A stretch of DNA of 64,000 nucleotides from Tanypteryx hageni (Eukaryota > Arthropoda > Insecta > Odonata > Petaluridae). The stretch's first letter is position 1. Each line of letters opens with the position of its first letter. A program made the position numbers and the translations under genes. The DNA is taken from assembly GCA_028673005.1 (NCBI GenBank), contig CM054117.1, forward strand, positions 37,654,564-37,718,563, written 5' to 3'. Below the pieces are notes generated by a model. The model saw nothing but the letters and a program-made list of their open reading frames with translations, searched no databases and was not told the DNA's origin. Below, piece by piece: positions 1-12,330 of the stretch.

Positions 1-247
1 TGACACTGGGGTCTTACATTCAAATCCTGTTGCTGGTAATCTTTTTTATGTAAACCTTTTTACCCAACTAATGTTGTACATTAATTTGTTTTAATACAAA
101 TTAAAATACAACATTAGTTTGGACAGTTAAGATCGCATTTTTAACTATCCAAACTAATGTTGTATTTTAATTTGTATTAACACAAATTAATGTACAACAT
201 TAGCTGGGTAAAAAATTTACATAAAAAATTACCAGCAACCAGTGTCA
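1..247. repeat. Foldback (palindromic) MITE-like element at the window edge
   Basis: The first 247 bases fold almost end to end on themselves. The outermost nonamer tgacactgg at 1-9 is matched by its reverse complement ccagtgtca at 239-247. Inside, the run through ttgctggtaat, acccaactaatg, tacattaatttg and acaacattag recurs inverted on the right side, around a short loop near 125-155. There is no coding capacity. Such long hairpins are typical of foldback MITEs. The left boundary may lie outside the window, so the family and target duplication cannot be decided. Confidence 0.75.
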
Positions 248-998
248 AGGTTCAGAGAAGCACGCACCACGCCGGCTGCACCACGACCAGCTCTGCTGAA
301 CCACTGTTTCGCACGCCTTATATATGGCTCGCTCATTAGTTTTTTCAAACTAACTCAAAAACATTCGAAGTGGACCGTCAAATTTTAGAGAAATTCCTAA
401 ATCACCCCTACTAAATCACCCCCAATCGTCTCCCGAAAAATGCTCTCGAATGGCCGTGCTCCATATAATGCTCCTTGTGAGTGATAAAATCTAAATGTTA
501 TTTTAAAACCGTACACTTAACCTTGTAATTCTATCGTACAATTCAAAAGATAGCGACAAGAATTGCGGGGCTAAATCGAACGAAAACAACCGGGCTTCTT
601 TAGATGGAAAAATCAATAACAGCGAGAGAAAATGAACTACTTTCTCGCTGGATACCCAAAATCTGCTTCGAATGACTGTGATTCCACCGGACTCCTAAAG
701 CCAGCTTTTGAAAGAGACATTAGGCGCTAATTTAGGTTGTATATATTTACCGGCCTCCACTGAGCTGCCTGTATTTTGCTACAGAGACTGCATCGTGCCG
801 ATCAGTAAACAACACCGTTAATATTTAACAAAATCCGAATGAACCGCTTAATGACATTAGCGAAATTCCTTAACTTTCCAAAACTCGGGATAAGTAATTC
901 AACAGAGAATTAACGAGCTCGTCTTATGGCTGAAAAAATTCAAGAACAAGCGCATAAAAAAGTACTAATCTTAGGTATCACCGATAGCCACAATAAAA
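248..998. other. No gene seen; weak TATA-like site near 317
   Basis: I find no convincing exon here. A GC-richer patch (250-330) contains a TATATA string at about 317-322, which could be a core promoter, but no coding exon follows it. Confidence 0.3.
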
Positions 999-1142
999 TT
1001 ATGAAAAACCAGATAGATGGGCATTTCGGCTACAAAGCAGCTCTGTCTTCAATAATAACTTACCGAAACTAGATTTCAAAAGAACCTAAAAGAACTGAAG
1101 ACGGCTGCTTTGTAGCCGAAATGCGCATCTGGTTTTTCATAA
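999..1142. repeat. 144-bp inverted repeat with ~45-bp arms
   Basis: The left arm (999-1050) and right arm (1096-1142) are near-perfect reverse complements. They share ttatgaaaaaccagat at the outer side and a ctacaaagcagc core. The loop is about 45 bases. The arms carry the hammerhead-like hairpin listed separately, once in each orientation. The arrangement suggests either a foldback element or two inverted copies of a mobile element end. Confidence 0.75.
1095..1129 (+). ncRNA. Hammerhead-ribozyme-like core motif
   Basis: Read on the plus strand, this segment has the order of a hammerhead core: CTGAAGA (1095-1101), one extra base, a GGCT/AGCC stem with a 7-base loop, GAA (1118-1120), then the self-complementary octamer ATGCGCAT (1121-1128) as a minimal stem III, and C at the expected cleavage position (1129). 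Short palindromic stem III is known for hammerheads of Penelope-like retroelements and retrozymes. The extra base before stem II and the poor stem I argue that this copy may be inactive. Confidence 0.35.
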
Positions 1143-2984
1143 CCTTCTTGTAGCTGAGAAGTTATTTAAAGAGCTTTTTCTTGAATCCCGGGTAAAGGCA
1201 GGAAATATAATGATTAGGAAAATTTTCGAAATTCCTACATTTGCGGTTTAGAAATTTAATGTAAAAGCGAAATACCTACGTAGAATAACTTTGTCAAAGA
1301 ATAGCATTATTAACAAAATTGATGAGAGGCCATGTATAAAATGTCTTAAATTTCCTCCTTGAGAGAAAAAATATTTACGTGTACTTCTAAATTCGACTAC
1401 CAGGCATAATTAACATTTCGCCGTGGAAATCATCAGATGCTATAAGACTTATCTCAAGTCTCTCAAAGCCGGCCACGACATGGGAAACATCTTTCTACGT
1501 CAAGGAAAGAGTCCGTTCGTGCGCATTTGACGACTTGACACAATACTGATAAATGGCGGAAGCGACAGCGCGTGAGGTTCACCCTTCAATCGATAAAACC
1601 ATGGTGACCCAAATAATTATGACAGCGTTTCATCCACCAAAGAGAAAACAATTACCTTAGAAATGATCGATTCAAGTAAATTTTATAATAATCGTCTCTT
1701 CCTAGTAAATAATTATACGCTAAATCAATCGATAATTCTTTTATTAAAATGTTAGTAAATGCAAATTATAACCAAATAACAGGTGTGTCTAGTATGCATT
1801 CTAACAGGAACATTTACTGTTAATCACGCTTCTCCAATGAGATATATAAATAATTTATCAAGATCGACGATAATTTGCCAACCCGAAGTCACTCATGTAA
1901 GCTGACGGAGAAAAATTATTATAACTAACATCTTCAGGTATCCCATCACGTATCCGAAAGGTACGCGTACCCCGCTTGAAAACTCTTAAAATGTCTTTTC
2001 CTGCAAATTTACAGTTTCACCTAATTACGAAGTGTCATAAACCGCAACGAAAAAGGGGAACTTCATCTTAGTGCAGACTATTTTTAATAATTCAAAATAT
2101 AACGATGCAAAAATTCATCCGCGTTAATGGATATTTCTCCGGGGCTGCATTTTCATCACCCAACGGCACGTCAGCATTCTAAAAACTTTCTCTGCGGAAC
2201 ATTGCAACACGCCACCCGAAATTTCTGCCTTTGAGTGCGAACCCATTACGTAAATTGCATAGCATCTACCGCAGCTCGTGGTCTACATCACGAACATCAA
2301 CACCGGCAGTTTAATGAACTCTTCAAAATAATATAGAATGACGAGAAGACTAAGATTCAATAATACCCACCGAAGCTAAGTACCATTAAAAACTGAAATA
2401 CGGCGATGGGCAATAACACAAGGCGCAAGCAATGAGAAACTGCAAAAATGGAATGAATAATAAAGAAAATTAGCGACACAATAAGTACCGTTTGTATGAT
2501 GCCGTCAAACGAAGCTCCAATGCTAATCAAGCGCAAAATTCTTTCCGCCATATTTTTACATACACGCACATAAAAACGAATTTTACCCGAAGCATATTTC
2601 GACAGACCGGTTTTCGGTCACACTAAAACGACCCCTACAGGCTCTGGTTTCCATCTGTTCCGTCGAGGAAAACAACCTTGCCACTCCAGCCGGGCCTGAT
2701 TTCTTTTGTAACGGTATACTGACTGGCCTCATGTTGAGACCAGTAGCGCCATCTCTACCAACTTTCGTGTACTACATTATGCGTCACCCACAGTTCGAAT
2801 AGAACCACGCGAGTGCGCGAGCGACGTCGATCATACGGGTACTGAATGCATGAATGAGCTCACATTCACCAAGGACGAGTTTATATTTTGTCGATATAGT
2901 AAAAGTTTTCTGTACAAAAGAACCCGACAAGTCTTGCGACACGGAATGACACGAAAGGGGGAACGACAATGTATTCAAGGTGGT
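1143..2984. other. No gene seen
   Basis: AT-rich sequence without a coding signal, RNA gene or clear repeat boundary that I can recognise. Short open frames here do not resemble known proteins. Confidence 0.4.
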
Positions 2985-5560
2985 AGAGGACGGAGGGGAG
3001 GGTGAGCAAGAGTAACGACAGGATAATTAAGGCGACAAAGCCGGTCATGAAAAGGACTCCCGAGATGGGAGCGGGTAAGAAGGTCGAGAGAGAGAGAGAG
3101 AGTGATCAGGGGTCGGGAATGAAGAGGACGAGAGGGGCAGAGGGCAGGGAGAGAGGCTAAGGGGCACAGGAGGTTTATGAAAAGGGAGGCACGGATGGAG
3201 AGGAAGGAGAATCGAGCGAAAAAGAGGAACGGTGCGAACGGCAAGGAAGAGGTATGGAGGGAAAAGGGTCGAAACGGGAATGTAGGTAAAGGGTAAGAAG
3301 GGGAAAGAGGATTGACGAAAAGAGGATGAGAGGGGACGGAGGGAATGATATGGGATGAGGATGCTGGAAGGGAAGCATATCCGGCAGGCGCGTCGAAAAA
3401 CCCATTTCCCAAAAGGTTTTAACGACGGTACGAGGCTCATGGGGGACTTACGAGAGGAGAAAGGGGAAGCGAGAAAGGACGGCAGAGTGGTTTGCATAGG
3501 AAAGAGGAGAGAGAGAGGAAAATGAGATAGAGGATGCTATGATAGGATAAAGAAAATGGAAGAGAGGAAAAAGAGACGTGATTAAAAAGAAGGGCAAGGG
3601 CAACGCCACTAGAGATACACCTCGACCCGTAAAAGAAGCAGACTGAAGATTTAGGAATCGAACCAGTATGCAAACACGCCCTTTGATAAACTAAAGCGAT
3701 ACTACTCGGGTGACCGGATATTCAGCGAGAGCAATCGGGATTCTCCCATCTTTGGAATCCCGTCCACTCGCAGCAGATGAGATTGACAGCCGTTTACCTT
3801 TAAAAAGAAAGCGAAGGGCAATCGAGATAGCGGCCGATGTTATACTCCGAAATAGATTAAATGACCTATGCTATTGACCTTTCGACTCATTCTCTCTTTT
3901 TAAAAAAACGCTACTTTAGAGAAAAAAGTCGCGAGAAAAACGGTATAACATGTTGCAAACGCCAAGTAAAATATCCTCCACACCACCGACAAATATAAAC
4001 AGCTTAAAAGCATGTCAAGGGTCGGATTTACGCATATCATCCGATACATATTTTTAACGCATTCGGTAAGTTTCGAACACGCTTGATCCAGGGGCGTTTA
4101 GAAAATAACTAGACTAGATGAACATCCCCAGCCGTGCAAAGAACGGTAAAATAACAAAAGGCAGGGATGGCAAACCTTTTCTCCTTCGCGTGTTAAAATT
4201 ACAAAAATTGGATTTCCTTTTTTAACTTGCGTACCTATTTAAAATACATCCAAAAAGCAATAATTTTATGTCTGAGCTATGATCATTTATTCTCACACTT
4301 AGAGCTCAGAAAACTATAGATTGGTTACATAAACTTCAATTTATCATCTAAAAAGATCCACTGTCCCAGATCATGTATGGCCTGACAGCAGTTAAGGAGC
4401 AACAAATATCTCGATCTCGTCAAAATAGCACTGCCAGTCAGTTATTTTATCAACATAATTAAAGTATCGCCAAAAATAATATTTTATATTTAGTCGGAAA
4501 TGGAAAAATATAAAGGAGACGATGAATGAACAAGTTTTTCTGTTTCATGCCCACATAAATCGTCTCGCGTGTCATAGATTTGCCATAAGACGTAATACAT
4601 CAAGAAGTGTATTGCACGACGCAGAAGTGTAGAAGATGGCGGCGGGAAGGGACAAAAAAGTGAGAGCGCTGGCAAAGGAGAGATAGGGGAGGAGTACCTC
4701 TCCAAAGGGTAGGAATAGGAATTGATGGAAAGTGTAGGAAGAGGGAGACCGACCCACCGAACGGGTTTGAGGCTGCACTCGAGTTCACGGCGAGACGATA
4801 ACAGACAGGCATCGGGGCATCAAAGGGGTAGAGAAGAATGACACCGAAATCGGGAGCAAAAGGGATGAGAGGGGAGTTAAGGGAGGCGAGCGAAGGGAAA
4901 TACGGACCGCGCCGAAGACTGCGAAAAGGGATGTAAAGAGCGTAAAAAAAACAGCCGTAAAAAAACAACTGGAGAGAAAACAAAAAAAAAACTTTCGCAC
5001 TAAAACGAGAAAATTTCCCCTTTTATTAGGTCGAGGGAGGATCACTAAACCGCATAAAACGAGGGGAGAGGAAAAATGGTAAATACGGACAGTACCGCAG
5101 AAGTCAAGGAAATAAGACGCACTATAAAGGGAGGAAAACGCGCGACGAAGAAACAATTGAGGATGAGAGTGAGAAAGGGAATGGCGAAAGGGGAGCGGAA
5201 GGGCGTGGAGAGGAAACTTTTTATTTAATTACCGAAAAGAATTAAAAGGGAGCGTAAATACAAAAAAGAGAGAATGTGGGAGATAACGCGAGAGCGTTGA
5301 GGGGAAAAAGTTGTAAAAGGGGCGAGGAAAGCGGCGAAAACTAAGAGTTTGCTTTTGGAGAAGTGGTTGTGACTGAGAGCGAGGGTGGACATGGAATGAA
5401 ACAGGAGAGAGACACGAGGGAAATGAGAAGAGAGAGTGGAAGAAATGGAGGCTCACGAGAGTGAGGGATGTGAAAGCGAGGAGAGAGGGAGAGCGAGGAG
5501 GGCGAAGGGATGAGCTCTCGCTAATTGGAGGTAACAGCCCCGCCATATCGGTAAACAGCC
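2985..5560 (+). other. Purine-biased tract with GA microsatellite
   Basis: The plus strand is strongly enriched in G and A over about 2985-3560 and 4620-5560, with long runs lacking C and T. A (GA)n microsatellite lies at 3086-3102. Long minus-strand open frames here translate to Ser/Pro/Leu/Phe-rich low-complexity peptides. They follow from the composition and are not genes. The tract between 3660 and 4600 is more balanced and contains a MITE copy. Confidence 0.6.
4162..4435 (+). repeat. Truncated MITE, same family as 58097-58520
   Basis: Starts with CAGGGATGGCAAA, which is the reverse complement of the right end of the element at 58097-58520. Similarity continues through shared words such as aaaatacatccaaaaag and a diverged gagat-ttgttgct stretch near 4400. 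The far end is not recognisable, so this copy is truncated or decayed. It has no coding capacity. Confidence 0.6.
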
Positions 5561-6360
5561 CTTCACACAGCGTCTCTCACGTCCAACGATCCCTTCCCCC
5601 ACAACACCGCCAAACGCCGCTTTCCTAGCCCTATCTAAAACAACAACTCCCTTCCCAACCCCTGGCAGATGGGGCGAACGAGAAAAGCCGAGGTCAACGG
5701 TTCATTACGAGAGCGTATCCACCACACGAACTGAAACACTTTATAAAACACGGAGCAGACCTATATGCGACTAAAATAAGGCCATTGGTATTTAATTTCA
5801 GTGAAGGACCAACAGTTGCTTAATGCTCGCCATTGAAATTTACAAAAACTAGATAAATTCACGACATGGATAAATATAATTTATTCCTACAAACTATACT
5901 TTGACTGTAGCAATAATACCGCTATCATTCCATATACTATTTACAGCCTATTGATCGGTCTCAGCTCGTAATTATTTCAGCTTACCTCCATTATTATTCG
6001 ATCAGATCATTCCCTTTTGAGTCCTCTCTATTTAATTAGCCCCGTCTTCCATATGGCCTAAAAGCTAGAAAATTACCATAACTATAACTCCTTCCTTACG
6101 CAATCCAGACGATCTAAATCTCCTATCTGGCCTTACTCGGAAATATCCCACTGATTTCGGGAGGTGAAAGCGATGATCCCGCATTTCTTCGACAGAATAT
6201 GAAATCAGATGACAAGTTACACCATCAAAACTTATTCGATTAAGAATGACTCCTTGACGACAATGAAAATTTACCTCCGCCGATGAAGTGCCTCCGAAAC
6301 GCATAAAACTTCCAAGCAACAATTTCTGTCGCTCCTCTCGCCAAGTTCGCAAACCGTGGG
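5561..6360. other. No gene seen
   Basis: A short pyrimidine-leaning patch (about 5570-5660) is followed by AT-rich DNA. I see no exon, RNA gene or repeat boundary. Confidence 0.35.
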
Positions 6361-7000
6361 CTGATATAAGTTGCGAGCTCGAAAAGGGGGAGGCGAACTA
6401 GGAAACTCCTCCCGTCGCATTGAAATTCATCCGACCGGGCATCCGGATTCGTGTCGCATCCACCGGGGCGGAAAGCAACAATCTCAAAACCACCCCCAAG
6501 TTCCACCGAGGGAGAGAGGGAGAGTCGAAAGGCCCTCGAACGTGGAACCTAGCGACACCAAGCACTCCCGAACGGCCCTTTGCCTTCTCGCCGGCTTATC
6601 TCCCTGCGTCCCACCCCCTCTCCACCCACCTCGCACATCCCAAGCCGGGGTAAATCTACGCCCCCAGAATAGACATTAAGGAGAGGACCCCGTCGCAGAA
6701 GCGAGACATCAACGCTAAAAGGGAACGCGCGGAGATATGAATCGGGAGAGAGAGGCGGAGGAGGGAAGGGGTGAATGTAGGTGCGCAATGAAGGAGGAAG
6801 AAGAGTAGATGGGCGCAATGGGAGTGAGTTGGCGACGGGTGTGGCGGAAAGGGTGGCGGGGGAATTGGATGGAATGGGGTGGGAAAAAAGGGTGTGGCAC
6901 GGCGGGAAAGGAGAATGTATTGGAGATAAGTAGGTCCTGAGGGATGGAGAAGGTTAAAGTGGTACAGAGAAAAGGGAGAAACAAGAGTGGAAATGCGGAT
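6361..7000 (+). other. GC- and purine-rich block, no recognised gene
   Basis: GC content is higher than in the surroundings. The plus strand turns strongly purine-rich from about 6660. Overlapping open frames on both strands have compositionally biased translations and no domain. A CpG-containing promoter is possible but not supported by any exon. Confidence 0.35.
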
Positions 7001-7612
7001 GCAAAAAATATCGATAAATGTGATGAGATGTTATTTTATACCTTATAACAACTAATTTATTATATAAAATTAATTTACTAATACAATCCTTTCACGGTCG
7101 AGTTCTCATCAGTCGATACTGGTCATCTCGAAATAAATTCGAGCACTTAATGAACAAAATATCCACACACAAAAAAACTAAACGTGGCACACAATTCTGA
7201 AAATCAACAACCTAAATTGCACGCTGTTGAGACAAAACAGATCGTTAGAATTTTAATTAATATAAACCGTCGATCAGGTGAATCAAGTTATTTCTAACTT
7301 TTATGCTTAATGGACAATCGCATACGTAAAGCGGTTTAAAAAAATCCGATGTTATCTTCCCGATACAGTACCGCGCCGAAAAAAGGTATCCCCAAAATCT
7401 CCATGAATGGAAGGGAGAAAGGGCCGAAATCGTTGTGGGATTAAAAGAGGCAACAGGAAGTACGGAGGCAGAGAGAGCATGGAGAGAGAGATAGGGAATT
7501 GTGAAGGAAGGATGGAAAGTGGTTGAAAGAGGGGACGCGTGGATATATGGGAGAGTGAGAGGGATGCTGGGATCAGGAAGGAAGTGGGAAAGGATAGAGA
7601 TTGAATGTGCGA

Positions 7613-7797
7613 GGAAAAGGAGGGGAGAGAGAGAAAGGAGGGGAGAGAGAGAAAGGAGGGGAGAGAGAAAGGAGGGGTGGAGAGAGGAAGGAGGGGTGGA
7701 GAGAGGAAGGAGGGGTGGAGAGAGGAAGGAGGGGTGGAGAGAGGAAGGAGGGGTGGAGAGAGGAAGGAGGGGGTGGAGAGAGAAAGGAAGGAGGGGG
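7613..7797 (+). repeat. Purine-only minisatellite (18- and 19-bp units)
   Basis: Tandem array in two parts. The first uses an 18-bp unit ggaggggagagagagaaa. The second uses a 19-bp unit ggaggggtggagagaggaa repeated about five times, ending in a slightly longer variant. One strand is nearly all purine. It lies inside a larger purine-rich tract (about 7440-7880). Open frames through it (RGGERKEGWREEG type) are repeat translations and not proteins. Confidence 0.85.
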
Positions 7798-7880
7798 CGT
7801 AATGGAGGGAGAAGCAAAAGCAAGGCAATACTGAAGATAGGATTGTGGCGAGAGAGATGGAGCGTGAGGTCGTATCTTTT

Positions 7881-9360
7881 CCAACTAATGCGTTTTGCTA
7901 CCGTCTTTGCACATTACGGCTAGAGAGAGAAATCGCAAGTAATGCACTCAATAAATGAAACCCTTTCGTTAGAAAGACTGAAGTGTAACGATACAGTACC
8001 TTTATCTTCATCTGAACATTAAACTTATCTGAGCAATATTCGAAGATTGTAGAGAAAGAACGAAAAAACCTATGGTTAACAAAGCAAAATTATAAAATCT
8101 TGCAATATTTTCATGGGCTGCGATCAAGCCGTTACAACGGCCTATCAAAGCGTATTTTTGGACTAATTATATAAAGGTTCCCAAGGAGAAAATATTTTAT
8201 ATCTCATCTCGATAAATTATGAGAGATTACATCGCGCTTTCCAAAATAAATTTAACCACTGAAATTAACATATGATATAAGCAGGATGACCGAACAAATA
8301 AATTAAAATTGATGGCACCTGATAAACTCAACCATTTGTCTCATTTTTAAATCACAGTGTATAAAAGTATTAAGTATAGCTTACTCGTATTGATAAAATT
8401 ATGCATGAAGCCGTTCTATATAGACGACACCGTTAGTTTTAATTGCCGATTACAGAAGAAATATGTTCACAAATCAGCCAGATACTTTCAATGGCGGGAA
8501 AATGTTATCAGCCGGTTTTTTCCACATTAACTGTCAGCTTGTCAGGACAGAAAACAAAGCAGAAAGGATATAAAATTATATAATACTAGTAATTGGTGCT
8601 TGCATTCTGCAAGCTTTTCATCGCACCTTGAAAGGCATTAATATTTTATAGAGATATTTCATCATTGGAAATATTTTTTTAATTCAAAAGATTTCACCTC
8701 GGCGCCAATTTTCATTCTCTCCTTATGGAACAATATTTATGTAAAACAATGCCTAAAATTTGCAATTTTAAGAATATTATAATTTTTCCATTGCGGTGCA
8801 CTAATGCCACACCTTTCAGCCAAATTTTAACGTTGTAGCTCATCTAGAAGTGAAATAATATTTATCGAATTGATTAAATTTTAAAAATTTTTAACGGCCG
8901 CAATAACAATCTCATGGAGATATTGAAATGTATATTCGTTTACACTACACTCTAAATAACATACAAATTTCAGCTTCCTAGCTCGCCCCGTAGTATCTAA
9001 ATATTTACCTATTTGTTTGAACTTTAAGAATTTTTAACTGGCAAACAAATTAAAATATCAAATAATCTATAATCCCTATTTCGATTTTTTAAATTCTACC
9101 TATAAAAACTTTCAGCTCCGTAGCCTATCCGGAAATATATAAACCTTGAAATTTTGTTTAAACAATTGTTGAACATTGTTGAACTTTTTCAAGGTTTTCG
9201 TTTTTTCTAGTCGATTTTGCACAATCCTACCTACCTGGAAGTGCCTAAACATTAGTATCCCCCTATATGTTATATGTCTATATATAATGATATTATATGT
9301 TAATCCTCCTTCGTAAGAAGCGTTTATATATAATAGATATTAGATGCCAAGACAATCGCA
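7881..9360. other. AT-rich spacer, no gene seen
   Basis: AT-rich sequence with TA-rich patches near 9260-9350. No coding exon, RNA gene or clean transposon boundary was found. Confidence 0.4.
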
Positions 9361-10330
9361 CTCGCAGTCAAAATAACCTCTGCTCCGACGATTGAACAAC
9401 CCCACCCGAATCCATCGCGTTTATCCATAAACCGCGCATCAAACCACACCATTCCCCGAGAACTTCCTCACTTGCTCGCCTCTCATTCAGCACCGAGGCA
9501 ATTTTACAATTTTCGAACGACCCCTCCCTATCTCGATACGAAAACGCGACACGCGCCCAGCTCTTCGATAGACTTAAACGCTGAAAGGTGACAAGGAGGA
9601 GGGGGTTGAGGAGGGAAAGACGCGTACTTTTTCGGAGACGGCCGAGAGGAGTCTGGGACCCGGACGACGGAGACAGGGAAGAGCGGAGGAAAGGAAATGT
9701 TAAGTTTAAGCGGGTTATGTCTATGGACGCGAAGAAACGAATCGGTGAAAGGAAGTGTGACGAACAGAGAGAGAGAGAGAGAGAAAGACTTGGAAAGGAG
9801 CAAACGGAGAATAGAAGGTGGTCATAACCGTCGGCGAGGGTGGCGGTGTGTATTCCTCGGGTCGTGAGGGAGAGACTGGAATTATTTCTCCGGAAATAAG
9901 ACCGCGTGGGGAGTGAGATAAGGGAGAAGTCGGCTCGAGGGCATCACGCCTATTGCCTCATATTCTTCCCTTACTCCACCCACATCCCTCACTCCACTTT
10001 CGAGACGGTCGTCGCTTATAAGAGCCCGGGCGATATCCTCGAAAGAGGAAAAGGGAACACTCCGGCAAACCCGAATTCGCCCTTGAGATTTCCAGCGAAG
10101 CCGTGCTTAGGCGGCGGGAAAAGGCTTAATCTCGGCTGCAGGGAGACAATCTCGAAAGCAAATACCAGGCACACGAAGCGCACAGATATAGGCGTGGGAG
10201 AAAGAGGTGGGGAAAGACCGAGAGGAGAAGTGAGGTTAGAGGTCCTGCAGGCTCATGGGGGAGGGGAACGAAGGAGAGACTTGGCTTCGACAAACCCACC
10301 GAACGTGCATGGAGTTTCTAAGATGTAACC
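9361..10330. other. GC-richer island with TATA-like site, no recognised exon
   Basis: This block is GC-richer than its flanks and has a short GA microsatellite at about 9766-9782. A TATAA-type sequence (cttataagagcccg) occurs at about 10014-10027. Open frames such as 9906-10328 have no recognisable domain. A promoter or first exon is possible, but I cannot show one. Confidence 0.25.
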
Positions 10331-11007
10331 CGATTCCAAAAAAACTGCGACGTGTACAAACAAAACAATTTCGCCGCCTATATTATCCCCGAGCCCTAAA
10401 GGAAGGCATTTGTATTACGCTCCAAACATGCATTAAAATCCAGAACGCTTTCCACTAGAAACGTATTTGCATTTTAACGAGCGATCAAGCCAACCGTATC
10501 TAGGTATATTTTTCCCTTCCCTTCCTACCAAAGACAATATCCACCTTCCAACTATGCGAGGCGGAGGTGTAACTGTTTGATGCTTTGACATTTAATGGAC
10601 TACGAGGATGGAACTAATATGGAGATCCGATTTCGACTTTACTACGAACACATGTTAGATGTATCAATTTCCGGAGGCTATGTGACATTAAACATTAATT
10701 TTCCTACGTTCTGGGTAAGGTTTGATTAAGCTCCTTGGATTTAAAAAATTGCACGCATTGACAAACTGCTTTTCTAAGCTGCCTCTAGATTTGAAAATGA
10801 CCTAGGACCAAAGGGCGATGTTTTAAATGACGTGCCGGTAATAAATTTAATGAGCTTAACTTTACCATTAAAAAGTTCGAGAATGGCCTGAAATCAATGC
10901 ACTTGATCTTAGACGACTTACATTGAAACCAGGTCGATTCAAACCAAAACTCACAAAGAATGGGAGAATAAGATATTCCACAATATACGAAAACCGGTTG
11001 GCCAAGA

Positions 11008-11096
11008 TGGGGAGAAATCGAGAGACTAATGCGTGACCTTATTCGACTTAATGCCTGAGAATCGACCTTGAAAGGTTGAGTGCCAAAGTTGGAACG
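11008..11096 (+). repeat. Dispersed ~90-bp repeat, copy 1
   Basis: This segment matches 12674-12764 in the same orientation, with shared words ggggagaaa, gaccttga-aaggtt and aagttggaac. A weaker relative may lie at about 19222-19290. No open frame or terminal repeat is evident, so the class is unknown. It could be the remains of a SINE or MITE. Confidence 0.6.
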
Positions 11097-11307
11097 ATAA
11101 ATGAATTGATTTGAGCAGCATCCGGCGCTGCCTGGCAGTTACACAAATCATCGACGTGGAATTGTTTTTCCGGAGAGTTAACGATGGCCGTTGATTTAAT
11201 CCTTGAATTATTCGTTCGGAGAAAACTGCGAGTCTATCCCTAATTAATTGATCCTTTCCTGATGCGTAGATTTTACCAATAGCACTTTTCGTAGTAACCT
11301 TCAGCTA

Positions 11308-11342
11308 CTGAAGATGGGAGCATAGCTCCCGAAATACGTATC
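11308..11342 (+). ncRNA. Hammerhead-ribozyme-like core motif, second copy
   Basis: Same order as the motif at 1095-1129 but with different stem sequences: CTGAAGA (11308-11314), one extra T, a GGGAG/CTCCC stem closed by a 5-base loop, GAA (11331-11333), the palindromic octamer ATACGTAT (11334-11341) and C at 11342. A three-pair stem I (cta before the core, tag after it) is also possible. Both stems keep pairing while the bases differ from the first site, which favours a conserved RNA structure. Activity is unproven, and the extra base after GA is a concern. Confidence 0.4.
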
Positions 11343-11639
11343 TAGAGATTTCCAGAGTGTTTGTGCGTGTGTGTTTTCTTTTTCTTCTTTTTAGGCTAGT
11401 TTTTGACAACAGGTCCCTGTAGGCCATCATCGTCCTGCAAACTTGTAAGTATAATTTTAATTTTCCTTATTTCTTATTGGCGTGTGAGTGCTCTCTGGGT
11501 AAATTTACGGTTTAGGAGTTTTAAATTTTAATTCCAAAGGTAAAAGGGTTATTTGATTTATAGAATCCAAAAAATTATATTTATAAAGTTACATTCCGTT
11601 CTTACAATAATCTTCACATTGTCAAAAATTGGCTAGTTT

Positions 11640-12330
11640 AAATAAACAATATTATATCATGACTTTCTCCATACCTGTAATAATTCTAAATTTTCCAGAG
11701 GTTCAATAATAATACATATTTTAAGGAAAAATTCCAAGTCGTTACAAAGAAATCGACGTAAACTCATACCGTAACCTTCTAATATTAGATATAGCCACGA
11801 AGTCCCAACAATTAAGCATAAAAAGGAGCGTTCCTAAGACGTAACTAACAGTCAAGTGTTTACAAAAGTTGCCTCTAGGTGATGATGTGGTAGCAGCTAA
11901 AAATATATTTTAAATATCTCTTTAAAAATGCATTATGTAGGAAATGTTTCCAACAAACACTGTAGAAAATTAAGTATCTACAACTTTTATTACAAGAATT
12001 TTTTTCATTTATCAAGTATTAAAGCAAATATTTGAAAAACGGATGACAAGAGTAAACACTCACTTCCGTTTGACTGATTAACTTTTTCTTTTAATATAAA
12101 TGTCAAATATAAAACTTCGCGATGATTTAATTAATAGTTTTTGAGTTCGAGAACCCACAAAATTCCCATCACATACACATTCGCACACAGACATCGAGAA
12201 AATGGTGAAAACACGTTCAGGGGACCTCAAAACGTGTATTTCCGTTGAAATCTCGAAATCGATTGTTTCCATGAAAACAATACTTTCCCCTATGCTACGT
12301 ATGAAGAAAGTAAAAAGCATTTCAATGACC
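11640..12330 (-). repeat. Decayed hAT-like element, relative of 14359-15250
   Basis: The block aligns in the same orientation with about 14400-15090. Shared words include gactttctcc, ttctaatatt-gatatagccac, gcagctaaaaatat, attaaagcaaatattt, cacttccgtt and ttcaggggacctcaaaacg. The TIRs seen at 14359 and 15250 are not recognisable here. Small open frames are shadows of a non-autonomous element. Confidence 0.7.

Noticed and set aside
3086..3102. CRISPR array or other spaced direct repeats in the purine tracts
   Set aside because: The repeats are contiguous microsatellite or minisatellite units without unique spacers, and the sequence is eukaryotic.
3045..3497. Long minus-strand open frames rich in Ser, Pro, Leu and Phe (also at 4600-5546 and 7257-7884)
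   Set aside because: They arise from the purine bias of the opposite strand and from a minisatellite. There is no domain, splice pattern or codon signal.
9906..10328. 140-residue open frame in the GC-richer island
   Set aside because: Low-complexity, Arg/Gly-rich translation and no domain. It overlaps another frame of similar length.
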